A stretch of 64,000 bases of DNA from Cellulomonas sp. JZ18 (GCF_009720485.1 NZ_CP045245.1:2976001-3040000); one strand, 5' to 3'; shown: positions 8,743-17,992, counted from the first letter of the stretch. Notes: generated from the sequence alone by a model not told the origin. Translations and numbers: made by a program.

Positions 8743-9480
8743 TCAGCCGATGATCGCCCAGCCGTACCTGAGCATGACGACCGCGGCGAGCAGCACGAGG
8801 AACGCGACGGTGACGAACCAGTCGTTGCCGCTCGCGACGAACCGGCGCGCCCACGGGCCGGCGGCGCCCGGCAGGCTCAGGTGCCCGTCGCGCACGTTGA
8901 CGCGCGTCAGGCCCGCCCACACGAGCGTCGTCGTCACGGTGACGAGCAGGCACCACGGGCACAGCGCGCCGATCTCGGTGTAGGCCTGCTGGAACAGCCA
9001 CAGCGCGAAGACCAGGCCGAGCGTGTAGACGACCTGCGCGGTGAGCATGAACCAGCGCGGGAACCGCACGCCGCCGATCATCGCGACGGCGACGGTCAGC
9101 ACGACCGCCTCGGCGGCGATGCCGAGGAACGCGTTGGGGAAGTGCTCGCCCAGCAGGTTCGCCTGCCACGTCTGGGCGACCTTGCCGCAGCTGATGACGG
9201 CGTTGAGGTCGCACCCCAGCGTCGCGCTCGGGTTCGCGGCGAGCGTCACGGCCTCGATCGAGAGCACGAACGACGCGTACAGGCCGATGAGGCCGGACAC
9301 GACCATCTCGATCGCGGTGCGCCGGCGCCACGCGAGCGGTGCCGGACCGGAGTCGAGCGGGTCGGCGGGTGCGCCGTCGTCGACGTCGAGGTCGTCGAGG
9401 TCGTCGTCGTGGGTGTCGTCCGCGTCCGGGGCGGGCGGCGTCGTCGCCGTCCGGCCCGTCGGGGCGCTGGGTCGGTTCAC
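8743..9480 (-). CDS. Vitamin K epoxide reductase (VKOR) family membrane protein
   Basis: 245 aa. The start GTG at 9478-9480 is set by AGGAGG 6 nt upstream; upstream in-frame sequence is not coding. Residues 1-65 are a hydrophilic, Asp-rich cytoplasmic tail. About five membrane helices follow. The family's redox cysteines are present: a loop pair in LGCDLNAVISCG and the active-site CPWC. Bacterial VKORs reoxidise a DsbA-like thiol oxidase using menaquinone, driving disulfide formation outside the membrane in actinobacteria. No DsbA-like partner is encoded next to it. Its direct partner is therefore unknown. Confidence 0.9.
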   Translation of the reverse strand: MNRPSAPTGRTATTPPAPDADDTHDDDLDDLDVDDGAPADPLDSGPAPLAWRRRTAIEMVVSGLIGLYASFVLSIEAVTLAANPSATLGCDLNAVISCGKVAQTWQANLLGEHFPNAFLGIAAEAVVLTVAVAMIGGVRFPRWFMLTAQVVYTLGLVFALWLFQQAYTEIGALCPWCLLVTVTTTLVWAGLTRVNVRDGHLSLPGAAGPWARRFVASGNDWFVTVAFLVLLAAVVMLRYGWAIIG

Positions 9481-9605
9481 GGGTGTCCTCCTGCGCGGGT
9501 CACCGGCGGACGTGGTCGGGACCTGCATGGTGCCACGCGGACCTGTGCGTGCGGCAGACCATCGTCCCGGGCGGACGACGCCGGCGCTGATGCGCGGTGC
9601 CCCGA

Positions 9606-9941
9606 TCACGCCGGGCGCGGCGCGTACATGATGAGCCCGACGCCGACGAGGCACACGAGCGCGCCCGCGACGTCCCACCGGTCCGGCCGGTACCCGTCGA
9701 CGACCATGCCCCAGGCCAGCGAGCCCGCGACGAACACGCCGCCGTACGCGGCCAGGATCCGCCCGAAGTGCGCGTCCGGCTGCAGCGTCGCCACGAACCC
9801 GTACAGCCCGAGCGCCAGCACGCCCGCACCGATCCACGCCCACCCGCGGTGCTCGCGCACGCCCTGCCACACGAGCCACGCACCCCCGATCTCGCACAGC
9901 GCGGCGACGGCGAACAGCACGAGCGAGCGGGTCAGCGTCAT
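9606..9941 (-). CDS. UPF0060 (YnfA) family small membrane protein
   Basis: 111 aa, the normal family length, with four hydrophobic helices. It begins [20 protein letters not shown] and contains the conserved [25 protein letters not shown] block typical of YnfA. ATG at 9939-9941; the ribosome site is weak. YnfA proteins are related to small multidrug resistance transporters, but a transport role for this one is inference. Confidence 0.9.
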   Translation of the reverse strand: MTLTRSLVLFAVAALCEIGGAWLVWQGVREHRGWAWIGAGVLALGLYGFVATLQPDAHFGRILAAYGGVFVAGSLAWGMVVDGYRPDRWDVAGALVCLVGVGLIMYAPRPA

Positions 9942-9995
9942 GCCGCCGACCCAACCGCCCCACGCCCCCACCCGTCCACCCGCCCACCCACGCCC

Positions 9996-10021
9996 GTCGA
10001 GCGCGCCACACGTCGCTCGAC
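9996..10021. repeat. Inverted repeat in the ynfA/maf divergent spacer
   Basis: GTCGAGCG and CGCTCGAC are perfect 8-bp arms around 10 nt. It may be a hairpin or an operator shared by the two divergent genes. The rest of the 205-bp spacer shows only the maf -10 box. Confidence 0.35.
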
Positions 10022-10132
10022 CGCACCGGACACGACTGGCGCCCTCGACCGACGGCTGGCGCGCTCGTGGGACGTGGGCCGGCGGGGGCGGCCGGGTGGG
10101 CGCGCGCGGGAGTGCGACGCGGCCGCGGCGGC

Positions 10133-10138
10133 TAGGGT
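10133..10138 (+). promoter_or_regulatory. -10 box of leaderless maf gene
   Basis: TAGGGT ends 8 nt before the GTG at 10147. Confidence 0.55.
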
Positions 10139-10146
10139 CGGACCAC

Positions 10147-10827
10147 GTGACCCGTCTGCTGCTCGCCTCCGCCTCCCCCGCCCGCCGGGCCACGCTCACC
10201 GCCGCGGGGCTCGACCCGCTCGTGGCCGTGTCCGGCGTCGACGAGGACGCCGCGCTCGCCGCCGCGCGCGAGCGGTTCGGCGACCTCGACCCGGCCGACG
10301 CGGTGCTCGTGCTCGCGCAGGCGAAGGTCGAGGACGTCGCCCGCCGGCTGTCCTCCGACGAGACGCTCGACGTGGCGGGCTGGGACGGCGAGGAGGACCT
10401 CGTGCTGCTCGGCTGCGACTCGATGCTCGAGCTCGACGGCGAGGTCCTCGGCAAGCCGCGCGACGCCGACGACGCCGTCGCCCGCTGGCGCGCGATGCGC
10501 GGACGCTCCGGGGTGCTGCACACGGGCCACTGGCTCGTCGACGACCGTCCCTCGGGAGCGGACGGGCCCGGCACGGGCGGCACGCTGGGGGCGACCGCCT
10601 CGACGGTCGTGCACTTCGCGGACGTGCCGGACGAGGAGGTCGCGGCCTACGTCGCGACCGGGGAGCCGCTGGCCGTCGCCGGCGCCTTCACGGTGGACGG
10701 CCTCGGCGGGCCGTTCGTCGAGCGCATCGAGGGCGACCACCACAACGTCGTCGGCGTCAGCCTGCCGCTGCTGCGCGCGCTGCTGGGCGAGATCGGGCTC
10801 CGGGTCACCGACCTCTGGCGGCGCTGA
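10147..10827 (+). CDS. maf: Maf-like nucleoside triphosphate pyrophosphatase
   Basis: 226 aa. The N-terminal signature [11 protein letters not shown] (residues 4-14) and the central [17 protein letters not shown] block, with the catalytic Asp and Lys, identify the family; the C-terminal [16 protein letters not shown] and [16 protein letters not shown] blocks are also intact. Maf enzymes hydrolyse non-canonical or modified nucleoside triphosphates (dTTP/UTP/CTP analogues) to the monophosphate and are linked to septum formation when overproduced. It lies between accE and accA as in mycobacteria (Rv3282). Confidence 0.92.
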   Translation: MTRLLLASASPARRATLTAAGLDPLVAVSGVDEDAALAAARERFGDLDPADAVLVLAQAKVEDVARRLSSDETLDVAGWDGEEDLVLLGCDSMLELDGEVLGKPRDADDAVARWRAMRGRSGVLHTGHWLVDDRPSGADGPGTGGTLGATASTVVHFADVPDEEVAAYVATGEPLAVAGAFTVDGLGGPFVERIEGDHHNVVGVSLPLLRALLGEIGLRVTDLWRR

Positions 10828-10845
10828 CCGGCGCGACCACGCGCG

Positions 10846-10870
10846 GCGGTTGTCCGACCCGGACAACCGC
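10846..10870 (+). terminator. Terminator hairpin after maf
   Basis: GCGGTTGTCCG / CGGACAACCGC, a perfect 11-bp stem with a 3-nt ACC loop, 18 nt after the maf stop. Confidence 0.75.
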
Positions 10871-10917
10871 GACCCCGTGGAGGCGGCTGCGCCCGGCGGC
10901 GCCCTGGTGACTTCCTA

Positions 10918-10959
10918 CAAGGTCCGCCCGCAGGGCCTTGGTCCCTTCCCCAATCTTGG
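10918..10959. promoter_or_regulatory. Structured, less GC-rich element upstream of accA
   Basis: CAAGGTCC and GGGCCTTG (10918-10940) form an 8-bp hairpin with one G-T pair, followed by the palindrome CCAATCTTGG (10950-10959). The element lies 45-97 nt upstream of the accA -10 box and could be an operator for a fatty-acid or biotin regulator. No known consensus matched. Confidence 0.35.
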
Positions 10960-11003
10960 ACGCGGGCCCCGGACCGCGCGGCGGCGGCGCGGGGGTGCCG
11001 CGC

Positions 11004-11009
11004 TACGGT
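11004..11009 (+). promoter_or_regulatory. -10 box of accA, near-leaderless
   Basis: TACGGT ends only 5 nt before the GTG at 11015; no Shine-Dalgarno. Confidence 0.5.
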
Positions 11010-11014
11010 GAGCC

Positions 11015-12826
11015 GTGCCCGACTCGACCCCCCTGCGCAAGGTCCTCATCGCGAACCGTGGCGAGATCGCGGTCCGCGTCGCCCGCGCGTGCCGCGACGC
11101 CGGCCTCGCCTCGGTCGCCGTGTACTCGGACACGGACCGCGAGGCCCTGCACGTGCGCGTCGCCGACGAGGCGTACGCCCTCGACGGCGCCCGCGCCGCC
11201 GAGACCTACCTCGACATCGCCAAGCTCCTCGACGTGGCCCGCCGGTCGGGCGCCGACGCCGTCCACCCCGGCTACGGGTTCCTCTCGGAGAACGCCGACT
11301 TCGCGCGCGCGGTGACCGCGGCCGGCCTCGTCTGGGTCGGGCCGCCGCCGGCGGCCATCGAGCAGCTGGGCGACAAGGTCAGCGCGCGCCACATCGCGCA
11401 GCGCGCCGGGGCGCCGCTCGTCGCGGGCACCCCCGACCCCGTGCAGGACGTCGCCGAGATCCACGCGTTCGCGGCCGAGCACGGACTGCCGGTCGCGATC
11501 AAGGCGGCCTTCGGCGGCGGCGGCCGCGGCCTGAAGGTCGCGCGCACCGTCGACGAGATCGACGAGATGTACGAGTCGGCCGTGCGCGAGGCGGTCGCGG
11601 CGTTCGGACGCGGCGAGTGCTTCGTCGAGCGGTACCTGGACCGGCCGCGGCACGTCGAGACGCAGTGCCTCGCCGACGCGCACGGCACGGTCGTCGTCGT
11701 CTCGACCCGCGACTGCTCGCTGCAGCGCCGCCACCAGAAGCTCGTCGAGGAGGCGCCGGCGCCGTTCCTCACGGACGAGCAGCGCGCGACGCTCGTCTCC
11801 GCCTCGCAGGCGATCCTGCGCGAGGCCGGCTACGTGGGCGCCGGCACGTGCGAGTTCCTCGTCGGGGCGGACGGCACGGTCTCGTTCCTCGAGGTCAACA
11901 CGCGCCTGCAGGTCGAGCACCCCGTGACCGAGGAGATCTCCGGCATCGACCTCGTGCGCGAGCAGCTGCGCATCGCCGCCGGGGAGCCGCTGGGCTACAC
12001 CGAGGTCGCCACGCGCGGGCACTCGATCGAGTTCCGGATCAACGGCGAGGACCCCGCCGCGGGCTTCCTGCCGGCGCCGGGCCGGATCACCCGCCTGCGC
12101 TTCCCGGCCGGGCCGGGTGTGCGCGTCGACTCCGGCGTGGTCGAGGGCGACACCGTCTCCGGCATGTTCGACTCGATGATCGCGAAGCTCGTCGTCACCG
12201 GCGCCGACCGCCGGCAGGCCGTCGAGCGGGCACGGCGCGCGCTCGCCGAGCTCGAGGTCGTCGGGATCCCCACGGTCGTGCCGTTCCACCGCGCCGTGCT
12301 CGAGGCGGACGCGTTCGTGCCCGCGGACCCGGCGGCGCCGTTCCGCGTGCACACGCGGTGGATCGAGACGGAGTTCGCGGAGACGGTCGCCGGTCTCGGC
12401 GCCGCACCCGCGGCCGCCACGACCGAGGAGGAGACGGCCGAGGCCGCGCTCGAGCGCGTGGTCGTCGAGGTCGGCGGCAAGCGTCTCGAGGTCGTCCTGC
12501 CCGCCGCGCTCGGGCTGGGCCGGGGCGCAGCCGCCGCGCGTGCCGGTGCCCGCCCCGGCGCCACGCCCCGCCGGACCGCCCGGGCCCGCACCACCCGCAC
12601 CGCGGGCAACGGCACCACGCTCGCCTCCCCCATGCAGGGCACGATCGTCAAGGTCGCCGTCGCCGAGGGCGCCCAGGTCGCCGAGGGGGACCTCGTGGTG
12701 GTGCTCGAGGCCATGAAGATGGAGCAGCCGCTCGTCGCGCACCGCGCCGGGACCGTCCAGCGGCTCACGGCAGGCGTCGGCGCGAGCGTGAGCGCCGGCA
12801 CCGCGATCTGCGAGATCGTCGGCTGA
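11015..12826 (+). CDS. accA: Acyl-CoA carboxylase alpha subunit: biotin carboxylase fused to biotin carrier domain
   Basis: 603 aa. Residues 1-115 are the biotin carboxylase N-domain ([14 protein letters not shown]), about 116-330 the ATP-grasp domain with the glycine-rich loop [13 protein letters not shown] and the [15 protein letters not shown] catalytic block, about 335-450 the C-domain, and about 530-603 a biotinyl carrier domain with EAMKM; the biotinylated lysine is about residue 568. It carboxylates biotin with ATP and bicarbonate and passes the group to the accD carboxyltransferase. The linker at 450-530 is Ala/Arg-rich. It corresponds to mycobacterial AccA3 (Rv3285), which serves several beta subunits. 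Biotin is added by BirA encoded at 3474-4337. Confidence 0.94.
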   Translation: MPDSTPLRKVLIANRGEIAVRVARACRDAGLASVAVYSDTDREALHVRVADEAYALDGARAAETYLDIAKLLDVARRSGADAVHPGYGFLSENADFARAVTAAGLVWVGPPPAAIEQLGDKVSARHIAQRAGAPLVAGTPDPVQDVAEIHAFAAEHGLPVAIKAAFGGGGRGLKVARTVDEIDEMYESAVREAVAAFGRGECFVERYLDRPRHVETQCLADAHGTVVVVSTRDCSLQRRHQKLVEEAPAPFLTDEQRATLVSASQAILREAGYVGAGTCEFLVGADGTVSFLEVNTRLQVEHPVTEEISGIDLVREQLRIAAGEPLGYTEVATRGHSIEFRINGEDPAAGFLPAPGRITRLRFPAGPGVRVDSGVVEGDTVSGMFDSMIAKLVVTGADRRQAVERARRALAELEVVGIPTVVPFHRAVLEADAFVPADPAAPFRVHTRWIETEFAETVAGLGAAPAAATTEEETAEAALERVVVEVGGKRLEVVLPAALGLGRGAAAARAGARPGATPRRTARARTTRTAGNGTTLASPMQGTIVKVAVAEGAQVAEGDLVVVLEAMKMEQPLVAHRAGTVQRLTAGVGASVSAGTAICEIVG

Positions 12827-12840
12827 GCGGGCAGGACGGT

Positions 12841-13368
12841 GTGCCGCCGGCGGCCCGTCGGCACCGCGTCGAGGGCGACGGCTGGGTGGAGTGCGGCTGC
12901 GGTCACCGGCACTGGGGGCTGCACGGCGCCGCCGGGCTGCTGCTCGTGCGGCGCGACGACGACGGGCGCGCGACGCACGTCGTGCTGCAGCACCGCGCGC
13001 CGTGGAGCGACGCGGGCGGCACGTGGGCCCTGCCGGGCGGCGCACGCGGCGCGGGCGAGTCCGCGGAGCAGGCGGCGCTGCGCGAGGCGCACGAGGAGGC
13101 GGGCGTCGACGCCGCGGGCGTGCGCGTGCTCGGCAGCCACGTGCTGGAGCACCCGGGCTGGTCCTACACCACCGTGCTCGCCGAGACGCTCGTGCCGTTC
13201 ACGCCCGCCGTCACGGACGCGGAGAGCGTCGAGGTCGCCTGGGTCGCCCTCGACGACGTCCCGGACCGGCCGCTGCTGCCCGCGTTCGCCGACGCCTGGC
13301 CGCAGCTGCGGGCACGCGTCGAGCGGCCGGCGCCCGCCGGCCGGCCCGACGCGGCCCCCGACGCCTGA
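12841..13368 (+). CDS. NUDIX hydrolase
   Basis: 175 aa. The NUDIX box GARGAGE…REAHEEAGV fits GX5EX7REUXEEXGU exactly (about residues 61-83). The first 30 residues carry the CGCGHRHWG motif, common in actinobacterial NUDIX proteins of this kind and possibly a metal site. GTG at 12841 is preceded by GGCAGGACG, a fair Shine-Dalgarno, 14 nt after accA, so it is likely co-transcribed. The substrate (a nucleoside diphosphate derivative) cannot be told. The Pro/Ala-rich tail is not conserved. Confidence 0.88.
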   Translation: MPPAARRHRVEGDGWVECGCGHRHWGLHGAAGLLLVRRDDDGRATHVVLQHRAPWSDAGGTWALPGGARGAGESAEQAALREAHEEAGVDAAGVRVLGSHVLEHPGWSYTTVLAETLVPFTPAVTDAESVEVAWVALDDVPDRPLLPAFADAWPQLRARVERPAPAGRPDAAPDA

Positions 13369-13384
13369 CGCGCCGCGCGCCCGC

Positions 13385-14926
13385 TCAGTCCTCCGTGCGG
13401 TGGTGCATCATCCGGGCGACCTCGCCGATGGTGCCCGACATCGACGGGTACACCGTCGACGCGTCGGCCACCTGGTCGGCGGTGAGCCGGTGCGTCACCG
13501 CGAGCGTCAGCGGGAAGATCGACTCGCTCGCGCGCGGCCCGACGACGACCGCGCCCAGCACGGTGCCCGTCCCCGCGTGGGCGAAGATCTTCACGAAGCC
13601 GTCGCGCACGCCCAGCATCTTCGCGCGCGGGTTGCGCGCGAGCGGCAGCATGCTCACCTGGTACTGCACGCCGCGCTCGCGCAGCGCGCTCTCCGACGAG
13701 CCCACGGTCGCGATCTCGGGCGCCGTGAAGATGTTGGCCGAGATGCCGCGCAGCGACAGGGGCCGCACGGCGTCCCCGAGCGCGTGCGACATGGCGATGC
13801 GGCCCTGGGTCGCCGCGACCGACGCGAGCGGCAGCACGCCCGTGCAGTCACCGGCCGCGTAGACGCCCCGCACGTTGGTGCGCGAGACCTTGTCGACCTC
13901 GACGTGGCCGGACGGCGTCAGCCGCACGCCCGCCTCCTCGAGCCCGAGCCCGCGCGTCGTCGGCACCGCGCCCACCGCGAGCAGCACGTGCGACCCCTCG
14001 ACCTCGCGCCCGTCCTCGAGCGTGACGACGACCCCGTCGGCCGTGCGCCGCGCGGACGACGCCCGCGAGCGCGACATCACCGTCATGCCCCGCTGGGTGA
14101 AGACGCGCTCGATGAGCTCCGCCGCGTCCTGGTCCTCCCCCGGCAGGACGCGCTCGCGGCTGGACACGAGCACGACGTCCGCACCCAGCGCGGTGTACGC
14201 GCCGGCGAACTCGGCGCCCGTGACGCCGGACCCGACGACGACCAGCCGCTCGGGCAGCGACGTCAGGTTGTACATCTGCGTCCAGGTGAGGATGCGCTCC
14301 CCGTCGGGCACGGCGTCGGGCAGCACGCGCGGGGTCGCGCCGGTCGCGACGAGCACGACGTCGGCGTCGAGGGTGTGCTCGCGCCCGTCGGGCGTGCGGA
14401 CCTCGACGTGCTCGGGGTCGCTCAGCCGGCCGGTGCCCACGACGACGTCGACGCCCTCGCGCTCCAGGCGCGTGCGGATGTCGGCGGACTGCGCGGCCGC
14501 GAGCGCCTTGACGCGCAGGTTGACCGCGTCGAGGTCGATGCGGTGGTGCAGCGCGTCGCGGACCGCGGACCCGGTGGCGCCCTCGGCCGGCGCCAGGCCC
14601 GCGGCGAGCGTGTCGAGACGGATGCCGAGCTCGGGCGCGCGGTCGGCGATCGTCATCCACTCGGCCGTCGCGATGAGCGTCTTGGAGGGCACGACGTCGG
14701 TGAGCACCGCGGAGCCGCCGAGGCCCTGGCGCTCGACGACGGTGACGTGCGCACCGAGGCGGCGGGCGACGAGCGCGGCCTCGTAGCCGCCGGGGCCGCC
14801 GCCGACGACGACGACGCGACCGGCCGGCGGCGCGTCCGCCGCGGGGCGGACCGTGGAGGCGGCGGCCGGTGCCGGCACGGCGGGCTGGGCGGGGGCGGCG
14901 GACGTGGCGGGGTCCTGGCTGCTCAT
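13385..14926 (-). CDS. lpdA: NAD(P)H:quinone dehydrogenase of the LpdA type (dihydrolipoamide dehydrogenase-like flavoprotein without redox cysteines)
   Basis: 513 aa. Residues 1-36 are a disordered Ala/Pro tail. VVVVGGGPGGYEAALVARR (about 38-56) is the FAD site, the second GxGxxG (VVVGSGVTGAEFAGAY) the NAD(P)H site, and GVYAAGDCTGV the second FAD contact. In true dihydrolipoamide dehydrogenases the active site reads GGTCLNVGCIPSK; here it reads GGSAVLTDVVPSK, so both cysteines are missing and disulfide chemistry is impossible. This matches mycobacterial LpdA (Rv3303c), reported to reduce quinones. The ATG overlaps the stop of a 19-codon mini-ORF (ATGA). It is convergent with the NUDIX gene. 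Confidence 0.85.
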   Translation of the reverse strand: MSSQDPATSAAPAQPAVPAPAAASTVRPAADAPPAGRVVVVGGGPGGYEAALVARRLGAHVTVVERQGLGGSAVLTDVVPSKTLIATAEWMTIADRAPELGIRLDTLAAGLAPAEGATGSAVRDALHHRIDLDAVNLRVKALAAAQSADIRTRLEREGVDVVVGTGRLSDPEHVEVRTPDGREHTLDADVVLVATGATPRVLPDAVPDGERILTWTQMYNLTSLPERLVVVGSGVTGAEFAGAYTALGADVVLVSSRERVLPGEDQDAAELIERVFTQRGMTVMSRSRASSARRTADGVVVTLEDGREVEGSHVLLAVGAVPTTRGLGLEEAGVRLTPSGHVEVDKVSRTNVRGVYAAGDCTGVLPLASVAATQGRIAMSHALGDAVRPLSLRGISANIFTAPEIATVGSSESALRERGVQYQVSMLPLARNPRAKMLGVRDGFVKIFAHAGTGTVLGAVVVGPRASESIFPLTLAVTHRLTADQVADASTVYPSMSGTIGEVARMMHHRTED

Positions 14927-14985
14927 TCCGGGGCCCCCGCGCGATCGTGGACGCAGCGAGCGATCGGGTGGGGAAGGATCACGCC
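14921..14985. repeat. 65-bp dispersed repeat, copy A
   Basis: Matches 25861-25925 at 59 of 65 positions with no gaps. It spans the lpdA start codon and the mini-ORF before it. Confidence 0.85.
14923..14982 (-). CDS. 19-codon mini-ORF in a repeated element, coupled to lpdA
   Basis: GTG at 14980-14982 opens a reading frame of 19 residues, VILPHPIARCVHDRAGAPE, whose TGA overlaps the lpdA ATG (ATGA). AGGATGGGGG just upstream is a plausible ribosome site. A near copy (VIPPHAFARCAHDRAGAPE) precedes the permease at 25866 with the same overlap. The lpdA ATG itself has no good Shine-Dalgarno, so reinitiation after the mini-ORF is likely. Whether the peptide matters is unknown. Confidence 0.5.
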   Translation of the reverse strand: MILPHPIARCVHDRAGAPE

Positions 14986-15045
14986 CCCATCCTGCCCGAC
15001 GGGGCGGCGCGCGCCGACCGGACGGGGACCCCTCCGGCCCGCGGC

Positions 15046-15051
15046 TAGCCT
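15046..15051 (+). promoter_or_regulatory. -10 box of leaderless purine nucleoside phosphorylase gene
   Basis: TAGCCT ends 6 nt before the ATG at 15058. Confidence 0.65.
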
Positions 15052-15057
15052 GGGGCC

Positions 15058-15945
15058 ATGACCGACGCGGCCCGCGACCTCACCGACCAGCTCCCCTCCG
15101 ACGGCGCCGCCGTGCCGGACCTCGACGACCCGGCGACGGACCCGTTCGAGGTCGCCCGCCGCGCCGCGGAGGTCGTCGCCGAGCGGACGGGGGTCGCGCG
15201 CCACGACGTCGCGCTCGTCCTCGGCTCCGGCTGGGGCGGTGCGGCGGACCTGCTGGGCGAGACCGTCGCCGAGCTGCCGAGCCACGAGGTCCCCGGCTTC
15301 TCCGCGCCCGCGGTCGTCGGCCACGTCGGCACGCTGCGCTCGGTGCGCATCGCGGGCACGGACGGACGCCGCGAGCGGTACGCCCTCGTGCTCGGCTCGC
15401 GCACGCACCTGTACGAGGGCCGCGGGGTGCGGCGCGTCGTGCACGGGGTGCGCACCGCCGCGGCCGCCGGCGCGTCGACGGTCGTGCTGACGAACGGGTG
15501 CGGCGGGCTCAACCCGGCCTGGGGACCGGGCACGCCGGTGCTCATCAACGACCACATCAACCTCACCGCGACGTCGCCGCTCGAGGGCGCGACGTTCGTC
15601 GACCTGACGGACCTGTACTCGGCCCGGCTGCGCGCCGTGGCGCGCGAGGTCGACCCCACCCTCGACGAGGGCGTCTACGTGCAGTTCCGCGGCCCCCACT
15701 ACGAGACGCCGGCCGAGGTCACGATGGCCGGGCGGCTGGGCGGGGACCTCGTCGGGATGTCGACGACCCTGGAGGCGATCGCAGCACGCCACGCGGGCCT
15801 GGAGGTCCTCGGGATCTCGCTCGTGACGAACCTCGCCGCCGGCATCAGCCCCGAGCCGCTGGCGCACGAGGAGGTCCTCGCGGCGGGCCGTGCGGCGGGG
15901 CCGCGGATCAGCGCGCTGCTCGCGGACGTCGTCCGCCGCCTCTGA
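15058..15945 (+). CDS. Purine-nucleoside phosphorylase
   Basis: 295 aa, trimeric (class I) type, about the family length of 270-290. It splits inosine, guanosine and their deoxy forms with phosphate into the base and (deoxy)ribose-1-phosphate. Visible motifs: VLGSGWGG (phosphate-binding loop, about residue 58), [35 protein letters not shown] (phosphate and base site) and [12 protein letters not shown] near the C-terminus with the purine-binding Asn. It lies next to the phosphomutase, as deoD-pmmB do in mycobacteria, and across from the leftward nucleoside operon that delivers its substrates. Confidence 0.93.
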   Translation: MTDAARDLTDQLPSDGAAVPDLDDPATDPFEVARRAAEVVAERTGVARHDVALVLGSGWGGAADLLGETVAELPSHEVPGFSAPAVVGHVGTLRSVRIAGTDGRRERYALVLGSRTHLYEGRGVRRVVHGVRTAAAAGASTVVLTNGCGGLNPAWGPGTPVLINDHINLTATSPLEGATFVDLTDLYSARLRAVAREVDPTLDEGVYVQFRGPHYETPAEVTMAGRLGGDLVGMSTTLEAIAARHAGLEVLGISLVTNLAAGISPEPLAHEEVLAAGRAAGPRISALLADVVRRL

Positions 15946-15946
15946 C

Positions 15947-15972
15947 CCGGCGGGGCGCGCAGTCCCCGCCGG
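15947..15972 (+). terminator. Hairpin after the purine nucleoside phosphorylase gene
   Basis: CCGGCGGGG / CCCCGCCGG, a 9-bp stem with an 8-nt loop directly after the stop codon. It separates this gene from the next leaderless promoter. Confidence 0.6.
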
Positions 15973-16000
15973 TCCCGCGTGCCGGGGCTGTACCGCCCAG

Positions 16001-16006
16001 TACGTT
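16001..16006 (+). promoter_or_regulatory. -10 box of leaderless phosphomutase gene
   Basis: TACGTT ends 6 nt before the GTG at 16013. Confidence 0.6.
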
Positions 16007-16012
16007 GGACGG

Positions 16013-17992
16013 GTGAGTGCCGAGAACGACCCCCAGGACGTCCGCGCCGGTGGCGCACCCGAGCACGCGCCGCGCGCCGCGGTGCGCCCGACGCCGGACG
16101 AGGACCACGCCGACCGCTGGGACGACCTGCAGCGCCGGGTCGAGGCGTGGATCGCCGACGACCCCGACCCCGAGACCGCCGACGAGCTGGACGCGCTGCT
16201 GCGCACCGCCCGGGCGCACCCCGTCGACGCGGGGCCCGCGGGCGACGACGCGCAGCTCGACCCGCAGGAGCGGCAGGACCGCGAGGCCTCGGCGCGCGCC
16301 CGCGAGGAGCTGGCGGACCGCTTCTCGGGGCTCCTGCAGTTCGGCACCGCGGGGCTGCGCGGCGAGCTCGGCGGTGGACCGCACCGCATGAACCGCGCCG
16401 TGGTGATCCGCGCCGCGTCCGGGCTGGCCGCGCACCTGCTGGGCGAGCTCGAGGGCGAGGCCCGCCCGCCGCGCGTGGTCGTCGGGTACGACGCGCGGCG
16501 CAACTCCGACGTCTTCGCGCGCGACACCGCCGCGGTCATGACGGCCGTCGGCATCGAGGTGCTGCTGCTCCCCCGGCCGCTGCCGACCCCCGTGCTCGCG
16601 TCCGCCGTGCGCCGGTACGACGCCGACGCGGGCGTCATGGTGACCGCCTCGCACAACCCCCCGCGGGACAACGGCTACAAGGTCTACCTGGGCGGGCGCG
16701 TGGTCACGGACGCCGGCCAGGGGGCGCAGATCGTGCCGCCCGCGGACGCCGCCATCGCGGCGGAGATCGCCCGGGTGCCGTCCGTCGCGTCGGTGCCGCG
16801 CGCGGACGGCGGCTGGCGGGTGCTCGACGAGGACGTCGTCGAGGGCTACGCGCGCGACGCGGCCGCGGTCGTCCCCGCCGCGCAGGACGCCGCCACGGCC
16901 CGTGCGCGCGCGTCCCTGCGGGTCGTGCTCACGCCCCTGCACGGTGTGGGCGGCGCGGTCGCCCGCGGCGTCCTCGCGCGCGCCGGCTTCACCGACGTCA
17001 CCGTCGTGCCCGAGCAGGCCGAGCCGGACCCGCAGTTCCCCACGGTCGCCTTCCCCAACCCCGAGGAGCCGGGGGCGATCGACCTCGCGCTCGCGTACGC
17101 GAGCGCGACGCGCGCCGACGTCGTCATCGCGCTCGACCCGGACGCCGACCGGTGCGCCGTGGCCCTCGTCGACGTCCGCTCCCGGGTCGCGGGCGCACCG
17201 CAGACGCCGCAGGCCGACGGCTGGCGCATGCTGCACGGCGACGAGGTGGGCGCGCTGCTCGGCGCCGACGCCGCCGCCCGCGTCACGGCCGACCGCGCGG
17301 ACGGCACGGCCGCGACGTCCGCGCCGCCGACGCTGGCGTGCTCGATCGTCTCCTCGCGCCTGCTCGCGTCGGTCGCCGCGGCGGCGGGCCTGCAGTTCGC
17401 CCCCACGCTCACCGGCTTCAAGTGGCTCTCGCGGGTCGAGGGGCTGGTGTTCGGCTACGAGGAGGCCCTCGGCTACTGCGTCGACCCCGCGCACGTGCGG
17501 GACAAGGACGGCATCTCCGCGGCCGTGCGCGTGCTCGACCTGGCCGCGCGTCTGGCCGGCGAGGGACGCAGCCTCGTCGACGCCCTCGACGACCTCGCCC
17601 GTGCGCACGGCCTGCACGCGAGCGGCCAGGTGAGCGCCCGGTTCGCGGACCTGTCCCGCATCGGCGACACCATGGACCGGCTGCGCGCGCAGCCGCCGCG
17701 CGCGCTCGCGGGCTCGGACGTCGTCGAGGTCGTCGACCTCGCGACCGGGACCGAGGACGAGCGCGCGGGGCTGCCGCCGACGGACGGGCTGCGGCTGCTC
17801 ACGGCCGACGGCACCCGGGTCGTCGTGCGCCCGTCCGGCACCGAGCCGAAGGTCAAGGCGTACCTCGAGGTCGTCGTGCCGGTCGCCGCCGACGCGTCCC
17901 GCGACGCGCTCGACGCGGCGCACCGGGACGCCCGCGAGCGCCTGCGCGTGCTCGGCGACGACGTGCGCGCGGCCCTCGGCCTGACCGTCTGA
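16013..17992 (+). CDS. Phospho-sugar mutase (phosphomannomutase/phosphoglucomutase family, PmmB-like)
   Basis: 659 aa, longer than the usual 550-600 because of an N-terminal 40-residue hydrophilic extension and an insert around 410-440. The four family landmarks are present: FGTAGLRGELGGG substrate loop (about 107), TASHNPPRDNGYK with the phosphoserine (about residue 211), the metal loop ALDPDADRCAVA (about 373), and the C-terminal phosphate loop RPSGTEPKVKAY. It moves phosphate between C1 and C6 (or C5) of sugars. Being beside purine nucleoside phosphorylase and across from deoC, it may interconvert (deoxy)ribose-1- and -5-phosphate, joining the two; that is inference, since no separate deoB is in the window. 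Confidence 0.88.
   Translation: MSAENDPQDVRAGGAPEHAPRAAVRPTPDEDHADRWDDLQRRVEAWIADDPDPETADELDALLRTARAHPVDAGPAGDDAQLDPQERQDREASARAREELADRFSGLLQFGTAGLRGELGGGPHRMNRAVVIRAASGLAAHLLGELEGEARPPRVVVGYDARRNSDVFARDTAAVMTAVGIEVLLLPRPLPTPVLASAVRRYDADAGVMVTASHNPPRDNGYKVYLGGRVVTDAGQGAQIVPPADAAIAAEIARVPSVASVPRADGGWRVLDEDVVEGYARDAAAVVPAAQDAATARARASLRVVLTPLHGVGGAVARGVLARAGFTDVTVVPEQAEPDPQFPTVAFPNPEEPGAIDLALAYASATRADVVIALDPDADRCAVALVDVRSRVAGAPQTPQADGWRMLHGDEVGALLGADAAARVTADRADGTAATSAPPTLACSIVSSRLLASVAAAAGLQFAPTLTGFKWLSRVEGLVFGYEEALGYCVDPAHVRDKDGISAAVRVLDLAARLAGEGRSLVDALDDLARAHGLHASGQVSARFADLSRIGDTMDRLRAQPPRALAGSDVVEVVDLATGTEDERAGLPPTDGLRLLTADGTRVVVRPSGTEPKVKAYLEVVVPVAADASRDALDAAHRDARERLRVLGDDVRAALGLTV

Noticed and set aside
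13385..14926. Dihydrolipoamide dehydrogenase call
   Set aside because: Both redox-active cysteines are missing.
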